The notes under the pieces were generated by a model. That model searched no databases, was not told where the DNA came from, and saw only the letters and a program-made list of their open reading frames with translations. The translations under genes and the position numbers were made by a program. Shown here in pieces: positions 62,957 through 64,000 of a DNA stretch of 64,000 nt. Source of the DNA: Ovis canadensis (lineage: Eukaryota; Chordata; Mammalia; Artiodactyla; Bovidae); the NCBI RefSeq assembly GCF_042477335.2, contig NC_091255.1, positions 32,776,501-32,840,500 of the forward strand, in the 5' to 3' direction. The first letter of the stretch is position 1. Each line of letters opens with the position of its first letter.

Positions 62957-63179
62957 TGCACGTTAAGTCCCTTCAGTCGTGTTCAGCTCTTTGAGAACAC
63001 GTTCAGCTCTGTAGCCCACCAGGCTCTTCTGTCCATGGGGATTCTCCAGGCAAAAATACTGGAGTGGGTTGCCACGCCCTCCTCCAGGGGATCTTCCCGA
63101 TCCAGGGGTCAAACCCACGGCTCTTACATCTCCTGCACTGGCAGGTGGGTTCTTTACCACTAGCGCCACCTGGGAAGCC
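62957..63179 (-). mobile_element. Bov-tA SINE
   Basis: cccttcagtcgtgttcagct start, BovA body, tRNA part ending tagcgccacctgggaagcc. It lies 71 bp upstream (gene sense) of the TRPV1 166-bp exon. Confidence 0.87.
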
Positions 63180-63380
63180 CCAAGATGCCAGGACCTCCCC
63201 TCAAAGGCCACAGGGGGAGGTGGGAGAGGGGATGGCCATCCTACCTCCATGAGTGTCAGTGGGAGCGATATTGTCCCAAAGAGGCAAAAATCAGTCCCGG
63301 GTGCTGGTGGGGGGATAGGAGGAAGGTACGTGTGCAAAATCCTATTCTCTTTACACACAATGCACAGATATAAAGACAGT

Positions 63381-63665
63381 ACCTCCCTGGTGGTCCAGTA
63401 GTTAAGCATCCACCTGCCAATGCAGGCTCAGGGGTTCGATCACTGGTCAGGGAACTAGATCCCAGATGCCACAGGGCAACTAAGCACATGTGCTGCAACT
63501 GCTGAAGCCCATGCGCCTAGAGCCTGTGCTCTGCCACAAGGGAAACCACTGGGATGAGAAGCCCGGCACCCCAACTAGAGAGTAGCCCCTGCTCGCTGCA
63601 ACTAGAGAAAGCCTGAATGCAGCAGGACCCAGCACAGCCAAAAGCAAATGAATAAATTTTTTAAA
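63381..63665 (+). mobile_element. Long CHR-type SINE
   Basis: acctccctggtggtccagta...ggttcgatcactggtcaggg...ctagagagtagcccctgctc gctgcaactagagaaagc with an A-rich tail. Confidence 0.85.
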
Positions 63666-64000
63666 TGAATAAATATAGTACATAAACAGATATACAGCAT
63701 ATCTGTGGTAAGAGATTTCATGGGAGGAGCAATTAGGAAAAAAAAGAAAAGGAATCTAAAAGCAACAATGAAAACAGGCTGGAAAACAGGGCTTTAGCTC
63801 CAACAACCTCCCTACGCAGTTCCTGGGAACAATAGCCTCACAGACGGCAGAGAGTCTAGGAGGCCTAGGCTCGTGAGGAGAACAGGCTGTGCGCTCCCGA
63901 AAAACCACAGGTAGAGTCTGCTAGTCACATCCTCAAACTCAGGAGCAGAGCCAGGGAAGATGTCCTTTCTGCTCCTCAGGCTGGCGGGGGCTGCCCATCA
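63666..64000. other. TRPV1: TRPV1 intron at the window edge
   Basis: No exon of TRPV1 (the expected 74-bp S3 exon) is found between 62886 and 64000, so the window ends inside an intron. Confidence 0.7.

Overview
This is nuclear DNA of a ruminant mammal, most likely a bovid such as cattle. The window is packed with BovB (RTE-type LINE), Bov-tA/BovA/BovA2 SINEs, CHR-type tRNA-derived SINEs and artiodactyl L1 3' ends. Genes are split into exons with GT-AG introns, and there is no operon, phage or CRISPR structure. The gene order (ASPA, then TRPV3, then TRPV1) is the mammalian order known from human 17p13; in cattle this would be chromosome 19 (inference).

Layout. About 1-5.0 kb holds the last two coding exons of aspartoacylase (ASPA) on the + strand. 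About 5.0-10.9 kb is intergenic, with L2/MIR relics and a decayed 2.2-kb BovB copy. About 10.9-41.5 kb holds TRPV3 on the - strand. All 17 coding exons can be placed to the base; they join in phase and sum to 2373 bp (790 residues plus stop), the length of human TRPV3. About 41.5-50 kb is intergenic, with SINEs, MIRs, a possible solo LTR and a 123-bp tandem duplication; the 5' noncoding exon(s) and promoter of TRPV3 should lie here but could not be pinned down. About 50-64 kb holds the 3' half of TRPV1 on the - strand: six coding exons from S3/S4 to the stop. The window ends inside a TRPV1 intron.

How the genes relate. TRPV3 and TRPV1 are tandem paralogues in the same orientation, both heat- and ligand-gated cation channels. 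Their exon boundaries match in position and phase (166-bp and 67-bp exons are identical in length in both), as expected from an old tandem duplication. ASPA points towards TRPV3 tail to tail and is functionally unrelated (N-acetylaspartate hydrolysis).

I found no novel multi-gene system. The observations most worth checking concern splicing: a GC-AG intron in TRPV3, tandem acceptors at the last intron of both channels, a SINE inserted about 31 nt upstream of the TRPV1 terminal exon, and a G-rich 7-bp minisatellite next to a TRPV3 5' splice site. Splice calls rest on reading frame, GT/AG signals and remembered mammalian protein sequences; no alignment was run.
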